NCBI GenBank assembly: GCA_027214125.1
Contig: JAPWHF010000005.1
Span: forward strand, 124,951 to 188,950
From: Zoogloeaceae bacterium G21618-S1
GTDB taxonomy: Bacteria > Pseudomonadota > Gammaproteobacteria > Burkholderiales > Rhodocyclaceae
DNA length: 64,000 bases
Direction: 5' to 3'
Of the stretch, positions 53,675-61,755 are shown piece by piece. Each line of letters begins with the position of its first letter. The stretch's first letter is position 1. The notes beneath the pieces were generated by a model, which worked only from the letters and a program-made list of their open reading frames with translations, ran no database searches and was not told the DNA's origin. The position numbers and the translations under genes are program-made.

Positions 53675-54258
53675 TGCACAGCGAAACCCGTCTCATCCTC
53701 GGTGGCCTGACCACCCTCGCCGTCGCCACCGCCGCGCTGGTGGTGCTGCCCTACATCACCATCGCTGATTCGGCCCCGGCGCCGGGCCTCAAGCCCTACA
53801 CCCCGACCCAGCTGCGCGGGCGCGACCAGTACATCCAGCACGGCTGCGTGTATTGCCACTCGCAGCAGCCGCGCGCCCGCGCCTTTGCGCCCGACGCCAA
53901 GCGCGGCTGGGGCCGGGCCACGGTGGCCGGCGACTACGCCTACGACGACCCACCGCTGCTGGGCACCATGCGCACCGGCCCCGACCTGATGAACATCGGC
54001 GCGCGCCAGCCCAGCGATCAGTGGCATCTGGGTCATCTGTTCCAGCCGCGCGCCTATGTGCCGGGCAGCATCATGCCTGCCTACCCTTTCCTGTTCGACA
54101 TGCGTGACAGCGCCGAGCCCGGCGAAACAGTGGTCACCCTGCCGCCCGGCACCGTGCCCGAGGGCAAGGTGGTGGTGGCGCGCCCGGCCGCGCTCGACCT
54201 CGTCGCCTACCTGAAATCGCTCGATCGCAGCTACCCGGCGCTCGCCGCCGATCAATGA
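53674..54258 (+). CDS. ccoO: cbb3-type oxidase mono-haem subunit
   Basis: A 194-residue membrane-anchored cytochrome c. One TM helix (about 8-30) precedes RGRDQYIQHGCVYCHSQQPR, in which C-x-x-C-H binds haem c. The axial Met is probably in PGSIMPAYPF. This is the FixO/CcoO pattern. Its ATG overlaps the ccoN stop (TGATG). It should pass electrons to CcoN. Confidence 0.9.
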   Translation: MHSETRLILGGLTTLAVATAALVVLPYITIADSAPAPGLKPYTPTQLRGRDQYIQHGCVYCHSQQPRARAFAPDAKRGWGRATVAGDYAYDDPPLLGTMRTGPDLMNIGARQPSDQWHLGHLFQPRAYVPGSIMPAYPFLFDMRDSAEPGETVVTLPPGTVPEGKVVVARPAALDLVAYLKSLDRSYPALAADQ

Positions 54259-54274
54259 CGGAACGCTCCCGGCC

Positions 54275-54868
54275 ATGAACTCCCCCAATGTCCTGCCGCA
54301 ACAGCGGCGCGAGAACCCCGACCCCCAGGAGCGCAGCACCCCCGTGCCACGTCTGGTGCTGCTGCTGGCGCTGGTACTGGTCGCCTTCGGGATCGACTAC
54401 ATCTCCCACGCCGATGTGAACAGCCCTTCGGGCTGGGGCGACGCGCGCACCCGCGCCGAGTTGATCGGCGAGCGCCCGGCCGCCGGCCAGGGGGTCGACG
54501 GTGCGGCCATCTATGCCGCCATGTGTGCCGGCTGCCACCAGGCCACCGGCCAGGGTCTGCCCGGCGTCTTCCCGCCGCTGGCCGGCTCCGAGTGGGTGGC
54601 GGGCAAGGCCAGCACCGTAGCAGCCATCCTGTTGCACGGCATTTCGGGGCCGATCCGGGTCAAGGGCCAGGATTTCAACGGCACCATGCCGGCCTTTGCC
54701 GGCTCGCTCGGCGACGCCGAGATTGCCGCGGTGCTGAGTCATGTGCGCAGCCAGTGGGGCAACAGCGCCGCGCCCATCCCGCCCGAACAGGTTACCGACA
54801 CCCGCACCCGTCATGCCGATCGCACAACGCCATTCAACGGCGGCGACGAACTGGCCAAGCTACCCTGA
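54275..54868 (+). CDS. Membrane-anchored mono-haem cytochrome c
   Basis: A 197-residue protein with a cytosolic, Pro-rich N terminus, one TM helix (about 24-42) and a cytochrome c domain (about 72-160). The haem site is MCAGCHQATGQGLPGVFPPLAGS and the axial Met is in FNGTMPAF. CcoP of standard cbb3 oxidases has two haems and about 300 residues, so this mono-haem protein probably takes its place as electron entry. It starts 16 bp after ccoO. Confidence 0.86.
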   Translation: MNSPNVLPQQRRENPDPQERSTPVPRLVLLLALVLVAFGIDYISHADVNSPSGWGDARTRAELIGERPAAGQGVDGAAIYAAMCAGCHQATGQGLPGVFPPLAGSEWVAGKASTVAAILLHGISGPIRVKGQDFNGTMPAFAGSLGDAEIAAVLSHVRSQWGNSAAPIPPEQVTDTRTRHADRTTPFNGGDELAKLP

Positions 54869-54875
54869 GCACACC

Positions 54876-55295
54876 ATGACTGACACCCATCCGCCCCTGA
54901 CCCGCGCCCGACTGCATGATCTGGTGCACGCCTTTTATGCCGACGTGCGCGCCGACCCCGCCCTCGGTCCGGTCTTCGACACAGCCATCGGTGAGCACTG
55001 GGCGCACCATCTTGAACGCATGGTCGACTTCTGGAGCCATGTGATGCTCGACACCCGCACATTCAGCGGCAATGTCTACGGCAAGCACATGGCGCTCGAG
55101 GGCGTCGAACCCGCGCATTTCGAGCGCTGGATGACGCACTGGCACCATCACACCGGCCACTTCGCACCGGACGACCGCCAGCGCCTGCGCCAGGCGGCGC
55201 AGACCATCGGCCGCAGCCTGTTCCTCGGCTTCTTCAACCGCTCGGCCAAGTTCATCAACGGTGACGATGGCCGCGTGGTGGTCGCCACCTCATGA
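54876..55295 (+). CDS. Group III truncated haemoglobin
   Basis: A 139-residue 2-on-2 globin. LHDLVHAFYADVRADPALGPVFDTAI and MVDFWSHVMLDTRTFSGNVYGKHMAL are group III landmarks; the haem-binding His is in GKHMAL or just after. Group III globins are tied to microaerobic growth and NO or peroxide handling. It follows the cytochrome by 7 bp and overlaps the SCO gene by 4 nt, so it is co-expressed with the oxidase. Confidence 0.87.
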   Translation: MTDTHPPLTRARLHDLVHAFYADVRADPALGPVFDTAIGEHWAHHLERMVDFWSHVMLDTRTFSGNVYGKHMALEGVEPAHFERWMTHWHHHTGHFAPDDRQRLRQAAQTIGRSLFLGFFNRSAKFINGDDGRVVVATS

Positions 55296-55930
55296 GCCAG
55301 CGTCCGCTGGCGCTGACCTTGTTTGCGGTAACCGCGTTGTCGCTGGCGCTGGTCGCCCTGAGCGCCCAGCTGACCAACGGCTTCACCCGCTGGACCTTCG
55401 AAGCCCTGCGCCGCGACGCCGCCGCCACCGGTCGCCTGAGCGCCCCAGCCGTGCCGCTGCGCACCGCGAACGGTGTGACAGGCACGCCCTGGCCGAGCGA
55501 CACCCACACGGTGTATCTGGTCGACTTCATCTACACCCAGTGCCTAACCATCTGCCAGGCACTCGGCGGCGAATACACCCGCCTGCAACGCCAGCTGCGC
55601 GCACGCTTCGGCGCGCACAGCCCGGTGCGCCTGGTGTCGGTGGCCTTCGACCGCAAACACGACACCCCGACCGAACTTCAGGCCTATGCACGACGCCACC
55701 ACGCCGATGACGCGCTGTGGCTGATCGGCACGCCCGCCAGCGCGCAGGCGGCCGACACGCTGCTGCAGGCGCTCGGCGTGGTGGCGGTGCCGGACGGGCT
55801 GGGCGGCTTCGTGCACAACGGCGCCATCCACCTCATCGACAGCCACGGCACGGTGCGCGGCATTTACGATCTCGACCAGTGGCCGCAGGCGCTCGAACGG
55901 GCGCTGCAACTGACAGGCACGCCGACATGA
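55292..55930 (+). CDS. SCO1/SenC-type copper chaperone
   Basis: A 212-residue thioredoxin-fold protein with an N-terminal TM anchor. Copper ligands are C-x3-C in YTQCLTICQ and the distal His in GGFVHNGAIHLID. SCO proteins load copper into oxidases or reduce their thiols; cbb3 oxidases in Rhodobacter need SenC. Overlaps both neighbours (ATGA). Confidence 0.86.
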   Translation: MSQRPLALTLFAVTALSLALVALSAQLTNGFTRWTFEALRRDAAATGRLSAPAVPLRTANGVTGTPWPSDTHTVYLVDFIYTQCLTICQALGGEYTRLQRQLRARFGAHSPVRLVSVAFDRKHDTPTELQAYARRHHADDALWLIGTPASAQAADTLLQALGVVAVPDGLGGFVHNGAIHLIDSHGTVRGIYDLDQWPQALERALQLTGTPT

Positions 55931-56520
55931 GGCGCCGCCTGCCCTGGGCGCCGGCCGCACTGCCGCTGCTGTTGTGGATTGCCCCGCTGCGCCACCTGCT
56001 CGAGAGCCGCATGCTGCCGCACATGCTGGTCGAGCTGCCGCTGCTGTTCGTCGCCGGCTGGGCACTGGCCCGGGCGCTCGGCCCGCGCGCCCGCCTGCCG
56101 GTAGTCATCGATGCGCACGGCCTGCTCGGGCTCACCTGGGTGAGCGCGGTGTCGGCACTGTGGATGATTCCGTCAATGCTCGATCTGAGTCTGCTCGATA
56201 TCCGTCTGCAATGGGCCAAGTACCTGGCCTGGCTACTGGCCGGCGCCGCCGCCTGGGGCAGCCTGCCGCGCGCCGGGGCGGTGGTCGGCGTCTTCTTTCT
56301 GGGTAACATCGCCTGGATGCTGGCCACCGCGGGGCTGTTGTTTCAGGAAGCACCCCAGCGCCTGTGCGTAAGCTATCTGCTCGACGAGCAGATCGTCACC
56401 GGCCAGGGACTGATCTTTTTCGCTGTGCTGATCGGTGCGTTGGCGGTGCGCCGTCTGCTGAGGCCGATCAGCCCGGCGAACGCTTGCCGCGCGTTGCCGG
56501 CGCCGGCGTCAGCGGAATAA
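55927..56520 (+). CDS. Integral membrane protein of the oxidase operon
   Basis: A 197-residue protein with five to six TM helices and no recognised domain. The segment MLPHMLVELPLLFVAGWALA and its position after an SCO gene recall CtaG-type oxidase assembly proteins, but the match is weak. Its start overlaps the SCO stop. Its last 53 nt overlap the 3' end of the converging nsrR gene. Confidence 0.65.
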   Translation: MRRRLPWAPAALPLLLWIAPLRHLLESRMLPHMLVELPLLFVAGWALARALGPRARLPVVIDAHGLLGLTWVSAVSALWMIPSMLDLSLLDIRLQWAKYLAWLLAGAAAWGSLPRAGAVVGVFFLGNIAWMLATAGLLFQEAPQRLCVSYLLDEQIVTGQGLIFFAVLIGALAVRRLLRPISPANACRALPAPASAE

Positions 56521-56977
56521 TCCGCCGCGGCACGGCGGCGATGCCGAGCAGTTCGGAGGCCACGCTCGGCGCAGACACCGCGTCGTGCAGGGTCATGCGA
56601 TCGAGCTCGAGCATGAAGGCGTCAAGCGCGCGACGCAGCCCGCGGGTGAGGTTGCAGGCCGGAGAAATCACACAACAGTGTTCCTTGCCCGGCTCGAAGC
56701 ACTCCACCAGCACAAAATCGTTTTCCGCCAATCGCACCACCATGCCCACCGAGATGGTCGACGGATCGCGCGCCAGGCGCACACCGCCGTTGCGTCCGCG
56801 CACGGTGTCGAGCAAGCCCGCGCCGGCCATCTGGTGAACAATCTTCATCAGATGGTTGCGCGAAATATCGTACGCCGTGGCGATATCCTCGATGGTCGCC
56901 AGCTCGCCGCTTTCGTAGCGGAGGCTGAGATACATAAGAACGCGCAAGGTGTAATCGGTATAGGCGGTCAGTCGCAT
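56468..56977 (-). CDS. nsrR: NO-sensing Rrf2 repressor NsrR
   Basis: A 169-residue Rrf2 regulator. The N-terminal winged helix (about 1-60) has MRLTAYTDYTLRVLMYL and AYDISRNHLMKIVHQM. The Fe-S cysteines are C93, C102 and C108 in VECFEPGKEHCCVISPACNL, with C101 as an extra; this pattern is NsrR, not IscR. NO destroys the cluster and frees target genes. The NsrR-type dyad at 51853 marks the adjacent operon as a target. Start at 56977. Confidence 0.9.
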   Translation of the reverse strand: MRLTAYTDYTLRVLMYLSLRYESGELATIEDIATAYDISRNHLMKIVHQMAGAGLLDTVRGRNGGVRLARDPSTISVGMVVRLAENDFVLVECFEPGKEHCCVISPACNLTRGLRRALDAFMLELDRMTLHDAVSAPSVASELLGIAAVPRRIIPLTPAPATRGKRSPG

Positions 56978-57116
56978 CGGCAGCGCACGGGAGTCAAGGC
57001 AGCCCGAGCATAGTCGCTTGCCCGGTGGCGGGCAATTGCCGACACCGTGGCCGGATCGGCCGGCTACGCCAAAATACGCATGTTGACCGGCTCGCTCGAC
57101 CGGTATCCTATGCAGC

Positions 57117-60100
57117 GTGCCGAACACGACCCCACCCCTTTCACCGCCTCGGTCCGGCGATGCCCGCGCCGCGCCGGCGCAGCGCGTCATCAAGGTGCGG
57201 CGCGACTACAACAGCTGGGTGGCGCGCGAGAGTCTTGAAGACTACGCGCTGCGCTTCACGCCGCACAGCTTCCGAAAGTGGTCGGAAATGCGGGTGGCCA
57301 ACACGGCTTTCGGCGCCTCGGCCTTTCTGGTGCTGGAGGCGGTGGGCGGCGCGCTGCTGCTGAGCTACGGTTTCTGGAACGCGTTCTGGGCAATCCTCGC
57401 CACCGGGCTGATCATCTTCCTCGCCGGCATCCCGATCAGCCAGTACGCCGCGCGCTATGGGCTGGACATGGATCTGCTCACCCGCGGCGCCGGCTTCGGC
57501 TACCTGGGCTCGACCATCACCTCGCTGATCTACGCCAGCTTCACCTTCATCTTCTTCGCCCTCGAGGCGGCGATCATGGCCTATGCGCTGGAGCTGGCGC
57601 TCGACATCCCGCCGGCCTGGGGCTATCTGATCTGCGCACTGGTGGTGATTCCGCTGGTGACCCACGGCGTGACCGTGATCAGCTGGCTGCAGGTGCTCAC
57701 CCAGCCGCTGTGGATCGTGCTGCTGGTGGTGCCCTTCGCCTATGTGCTGCGAGAGAACCCCGGCGTGCTGGGCGGGCTGGTCGCCTACCCCGGCTCGGAT
57801 GGCAGTCACGGCCGCTTCGATCTGCTCGGCTTCGGTGCGGCGCTGACCGTCGGTATCGCGCTGATCACCCAGATGGGCGAGCAAGTGGATTACCTGCGCT
57901 TCATGCCCGAGCGCACCGCGCGCAACCGACGCCGGTGGACGCTGGCGGTACTCATCGGCGGACCGGGCTGGGTGGTGCCGGGCGTGCTCAAGATGCTTGG
58001 CGGCGCGATGCTGGCCTATCTGGCGATCAGCCACGCCGTGCCGCCGGAGCGGGCGCTCGATCCCAACCAGATGTATCTGGTGGCCTACGAATACGTGTTT
58101 TCCGACCACCGCTGGGCGGTTTTCGCCACCTTGCTGCTGGTGGTGGTGTCACAGCTCAAGATCAACGTCACCAATGCCTACGCCGGCTCGCTGGCGTGGT
58201 CCAATTTCTTCGCGCGGCTCACCCACAGCCATCCGGGCCGGGTGGTGTGGGTGGTGTTCAACACCGGCATCGCGCTGGCGCTGATGGAGCTGGATGTGTT
58301 TCAGGCGCTGGGCCGGGTGCTCGGGCTGTATTCGAACATCGCCATCTCCTGGCTGATGGTGGTGGTGGCCGACCTGGTCATCAACAAGCCGTTGGGGCTG
58401 TCGCCGCCGGGCATCGAGTTCAAGCGCGCCCATCTGTACGACATCAATCCGGTCGGCGTGGGCGCCATGCTGCTGGCTTCGGCGTTGTCGGTGGCGGCCT
58501 ATTTCGGCCTGTTCGGCGCGGGCGCGCAGGCCTTCTCGGCACTGATCGCGCTGGTCACCGCGCTGATCGCCTCGCCGCTGATCGCCTGGGCCACCGGCGG
58601 GCGCTACTACATTGCCCGCACCCCCGACAGCTTCGACACCCACACCTGCCGCTGCGTGATCTGCGAGCGCGAGTACGAGGCCGACGACATCTCTCGCTGC
58701 CCGGCCTATGGCGGCCCGATCTGCTCGCTGTGCTGCTCGCTCGATGCGCGCTGCCACGACCAGTGCAAGCCGCATGCGCGCCTCTCGTCGCAGTGGACCG
58801 CCGCCATGCACCGCCTGCTGCCCGAGCGCCTGTGGCCTTATCTCGACAGCGGCCTGGGCCACTACCTGATGCTGATGGCGGTGATCCTGCCCTTCCTCGC
58901 CTTGCTGCTAGGCATGCTCTACTACCAGGAGCTGCGGGGACCGGGCGAGGCGGCGGCCGCGGTCGGCCCGGCGCTGGGCGCGGCGCTGCTCAAAGTGTTT
59001 GCCGCGCTGGTGCTGGTCAGCGCCGTGGTGGCCTGGTGGCTGGTGCTGACGCACAAGAGCCGGCAGGTGGCGCAGGAAGAATCCAACCGCCAGACCGCCC
59101 TGCTGATGCAGGAGATCGAAGACCACCGCCGCACCGACGACGCGCTGCAGCAGGCCAAGCAAGTGGCCGATCTGGCCAACCAGGCCAAGAGCCGCTACAT
59201 CACCGCCATCAGCCATGAGCTGCGCACCCCGCTCAACTCGATTCTCGGCTACGCCCAGATCCTCGACGGCGACGAGGCCATTCCACCGCAACGGCGACAG
59301 GCGATCAGCGTCATCCGCCGGAGCGGCGACCACCTGCTGTCGCTGATCGAAGGCACGCTCGACATCGCCCGCATCGAGGGCGGCAAGCTCACGCTCGAAC
59401 CCCAGCCCATCGACTTCCCCGCCTTCGTGCACCAGATCGTGCGCATGTTCGAGCTGCAGGCCACCCGCAAGGACCTGAGCTTCGACTACCAGCCGCAGGG
59501 CAACTTGCCCGCCGTGGTGCGCGCCGACGAGAAGCGCCTGCGCCAGATCCTCATCAACCTGCTCGGCAACGCGGTCAAGTTCACCGAACGCGGCGGTGTG
59601 CGCTTTGGCGTGCACTACGCCCGCGAGATGGGCACCTTCACCATTGAAGACACCGGCCCCGGCATCGCCGAGGCGGACATCGAGCGCGTGTTCGAGCCCT
59701 TCGGCCGCGGCAACACCGCCAGCAAGGCCGGCGGCGCCGGGCTGGGGCTGACCATCAGCCGCATGTTTGCCGACGTGATGGGCGGCGAGCTCAAGCTCGA
59801 CCGCAGCGCGCCGGCCGGCACCCGCTTCGTCGTCCGCCTGTTTCTGCCGCAGATGCACGGCGCCGAAGCGGCAGTCCCGCAGGCGCCGCGCCAACGCACC
59901 GGCTACGACGGCCCGCGCAAGCGCATCCTGATCGTCGACAACGAGCGCGACGACCGCGAGATGCTCGCCGGCATCCTCGAATTCCTCGGCTTCAAGGTCA
60001 CCCAGGCCGCCTCCGGGCTGGAGTGCATCAAACTGCTCGAGGCCTTCCAGCCCGATCTCATCTTCATGGACCTGGCCATGCCCGGCATCGACGGCTGGGA

Positions 60101-60524
60101 GACTATCCGCCGAATTCGGCAGGGCAAGGCGCACACGGTGAACATTGCCGTGCTCTCGGCCAACGCCTTCGACAAGGGCCTGGACAACGACGTCGACCTG
60201 CCGCCCGAGGACTTCATCCTCAAGCCCTTCAAGATGGACGCCTTGCTCGACTGGATCGGCCAACGGCTGGCATTGAGCTGGACCTACAAGACCGAGGTCG
60301 CGCCGCCCACCCCGGGCATCCTCGTCATGCCGCCCGACGATGCACTCGATGCGCTCGCCGACGCGGTCGAGATGGGCTATGTGCGCGGCATCCTCGCCCA
60401 GCTCGATGCCATCGACGCGCTCGACGCGCGCTACGCCCCGTTTGCCGAGCGCATCCGCCAGATGGCCACCGCCTTTGAATTCGATGCCATCATGCATCTC
60501 ATTTCGCAGGACGCCGATGTCTGA
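57117..60524 (+). CDS. Hybrid sensor kinase with NCS1-permease-like domain
   Basis: A 1135-residue fusion. Residues 40-500 are about twelve TM helices resembling the NCS1 cytosine/purine permeases (NAFWAILATGLIIFLAGIPISQYAARYGLDMDLLTRGAGFGYLGS). Residues 511-550 hold nine cysteines in C-x-C-x2-C and C-x2-C-C patterns, probably metal-binding. Two more TM helices follow, then a HisKA domain with H700 (ISHELRTPLNS), an ATPase (GLGLTISRMFADVMGG) and a receiver with D985 (IFMDLAMPG). It is analogous to CbrA-type sensors built on a transporter. Likely ligand, by neighbourhood: urea or another nitrogen compound. It overlaps the next gene by 8 nt. Confidence 0.87.
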   Translation: MPNTTPPLSPPRSGDARAAPAQRVIKVRRDYNSWVARESLEDYALRFTPHSFRKWSEMRVANTAFGASAFLVLEAVGGALLLSYGFWNAFWAILATGLIIFLAGIPISQYAARYGLDMDLLTRGAGFGYLGSTITSLIYASFTFIFFALEAAIMAYALELALDIPPAWGYLICALVVIPLVTHGVTVISWLQVLTQPLWIVLLVVPFAYVLRENPGVLGGLVAYPGSDGSHGRFDLLGFGAALTVGIALITQMGEQVDYLRFMPERTARNRRRWTLAVLIGGPGWVVPGVLKMLGGAMLAYLAISHAVPPERALDPNQMYLVAYEYVFSDHRWAVFATLLLVVVSQLKINVTNAYAGSLAWSNFFARLTHSHPGRVVWVVFNTGIALALMELDVFQALGRVLGLYSNIAISWLMVVVADLVINKPLGLSPPGIEFKRAHLYDINPVGVGAMLLASALSVAAYFGLFGAGAQAFSALIALVTALIASPLIAWATGGRYYIARTPDSFDTHTCRCVICEREYEADDISRCPAYGGPICSLCCSLDARCHDQCKPHARLSSQWTAAMHRLLPERLWPYLDSGLGHYLMLMAVILPFLALLLGMLYYQELRGPGEAAAAVGPALGAALLKVFAALVLVSAVVAWWLVLTHKSRQVAQEESNRQTALLMQEIEDHRRTDDALQQAKQVADLANQAKSRYITAISHELRTPLNSILGYAQILDGDEAIPPQRRQAISVIRRSGDHLLSLIEGTLDIARIEGGKLTLEPQPIDFPAFVHQIVRMFELQATRKDLSFDYQPQGNLPAVVRADEKRLRQILINLLGNAVKFTERGGVRFGVHYAREMGTFTIEDTGPGIAEADIERVFEPFGRGNTASKAGGAGLGLTISRMFADVMGGELKLDRSAPAGTRFVVRLFLPQMHGAEAAVPQAPRQRTGYDGPRKRILIVDNERDDREMLAGILEFLGFKVTQAASGLECIKLLEAFQPDLIFMDLAMPGIDGWETIRRIRQGKAHTVNIAVLSANAFDKGLDNDVDLPPEDFILKPFKMDALLDWIGQRLALSWTYKTEVAPPTPGILVMPPDDALDALADAVEMGYVRGILAQLDAIDALDARYAPFAERIRQMATAFEFDAIMHLISQDADV

Positions 60525-61443
60525 GCCCGCCGCACCCCGCGTCGTCCTGATCGTCGACGACATCCCCGACAACCTCGCCCTGCTGCACGACGCGCTCGAC
60601 GAGGCCGGCTACGCCGTACTGGTGGCCACCGACGGTGCCTCGGCGCTGACCCGCGCGGCCCGCCAGCAGCCCGACGTGATCCTGCTCGACGCGCTGATGC
60701 CGGGCATGGACGGCTTCGAGGTGGCGCGCCGGCTCAAGGCCGACTTCGGCACCGCGCACATCCCCATCGTCTTCATGACCGGCCTGACCGAGACCGAACA
60801 CGTCGTTGCCGCCTTCGACGCCGGCGGCATCGACTATGTCACCAAGCCCATCCGCCCGCCCGAAGTGCTGGCCCGCATCGCCGCCCACATGCAGGGCGCC
60901 CGCCAGATGTCGCTGGCGCGCAACGCGCTCGACGCCAGCGGCCAGGCCACCGTGGCGGTGCATCTGCCCAGCGGCAACGTGGTCTGGCAAACCCCGCTGG
61001 CGCGCCGCCTGCTGACGGATTTCCTGGCGACCGACGGCGAACGCGCGCCCCAGGCGCTGCTGCACTGGCTGGCCTCCGCCGCCACGGCACGCAGCGAGGG
61101 CCAGACGGCCCTGCCGCTGTCGCTGGCCGTTGGCGAGCGCCGGCTCACCTTCAGCCTGCATGAGCACACGCCCGACGGCGAATGGCTGCTCGGCCTGCGC
61201 GAAGAGTCCGACCGCGCCAGCATCGACGCCCTGATGCCGGCCTTCGGTCTCACCGCCCGCGAGGCCGAAGTGCTGTACTGGGTCAGCAAGGGCAAGACCA
61301 ACCGCGACGTCGGCGACATCCTCGGCCTGTCGCCGCGCACCGTGCACAAGCACCTCGAACACATCTTCGCCAAGCTCGGCGTCGAGACCCGCACCGCCGC
61401 GGCCACACAGGCAATCAACAAGCTGCGCGCCAACGGCGACTGA
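60517..61443 (+). CDS. LuxR/NarL-type response regulator with middle domain
   Basis: A 308-residue regulator. The receiver (about 8-125) has the phosphoacceptor Asp in ILLDALMPGMDGF. A PAS-like middle region (about 135-235) contains VAVHLPSGNVVWQTPLARRLL. The C-terminal LuxR helix-turn-helix (about 243-305) reads LTAREAEVLYWVSKGKTNRD and LSPRTVHKHLEHIFAKLGV. Overlap with the sensor gene marks it as the cognate partner. The dyad before urtA is its most likely target. Confidence 0.87.
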   Translation: MSEPAAPRVVLIVDDIPDNLALLHDALDEAGYAVLVATDGASALTRAARQQPDVILLDALMPGMDGFEVARRLKADFGTAHIPIVFMTGLTETEHVVAAFDAGGIDYVTKPIRPPEVLARIAAHMQGARQMSLARNALDASGQATVAVHLPSGNVVWQTPLARRLLTDFLATDGERAPQALLHWLASAATARSEGQTALPLSLAVGERRLTFSLHEHTPDGEWLLGLREESDRASIDALMPAFGLTAREAEVLYWVSKGKTNRDVGDILGLSPRTVHKHLEHIFAKLGVETRTAAATQAINKLRANGD

Positions 61444-61453
61444 GCCCAGAGAC

Positions 61454-61607
61454 GTAGCCCGGATGCAGCGCAGCGGAATCCGGGATCAGCGGCTGATCAC
61501 GCAAGACGGATCATTGATTGATCATCGATCCGGCTGAAAGTCGAAGTCAGGAATCCAGGGTTCTCGGACCGATGGCCCCGGATTCCGCTGCGCTGCATCC
61601 GGGCTAC
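61454..61607. repeat. Inverted pair of GTAG-headed REP elements
   Basis: A 31-bp arm at 61454-61484 recurs as an exact inverted copy at 61577-61607, 92 bp apart. Each arm starts GTAGCCCGGAT and ends ATCCGGG, so each is a small hairpin led by GTAG, as in REP elements moved by RAYT transposases. Confidence 0.8.
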
Positions 61608-61630
61608 GCCTGCCGCAACGCCGCATTCCC

Positions 61631-61670
61631 TACGCACCGCGTACGCCATCTTGCGTATAGGTGCGTACGC
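61631..61670. promoter_or_regulatory. Dyad upstream of urtA
   Basis: TACGCACC (61631-61638) and GGTGCGTA (61660-61667) are inverted repeats, and the palindrome GCGTACGC occurs at 61639 and 61663. The dyad is 86-125 bp before the urtA start and is a candidate site for the LuxR-type regulator just upstream. Confidence 0.55.
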
Positions 61671-61755
61671 CCCCGCTCCCTAAGCTAGTCATCGTGCAAT
61701 GCAACACCGCCGGCCCCGCCGGTGGTTCGATTTGACCTGACTGGGAGTGCTCCTC

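Noticed and set aside
58908-60572. 554-codon minus-strand frame opposite the hybrid kinase
   Set aside because: Shadow of the kinase and receiver domains; low-complexity Asp/Val/Gly/His composition.
61444-61755. Insertion sequence remnant at the large inverted repeat
   Set aside because: No transposase fragment between the arms; the GTAG-hairpin form fits REP elements.
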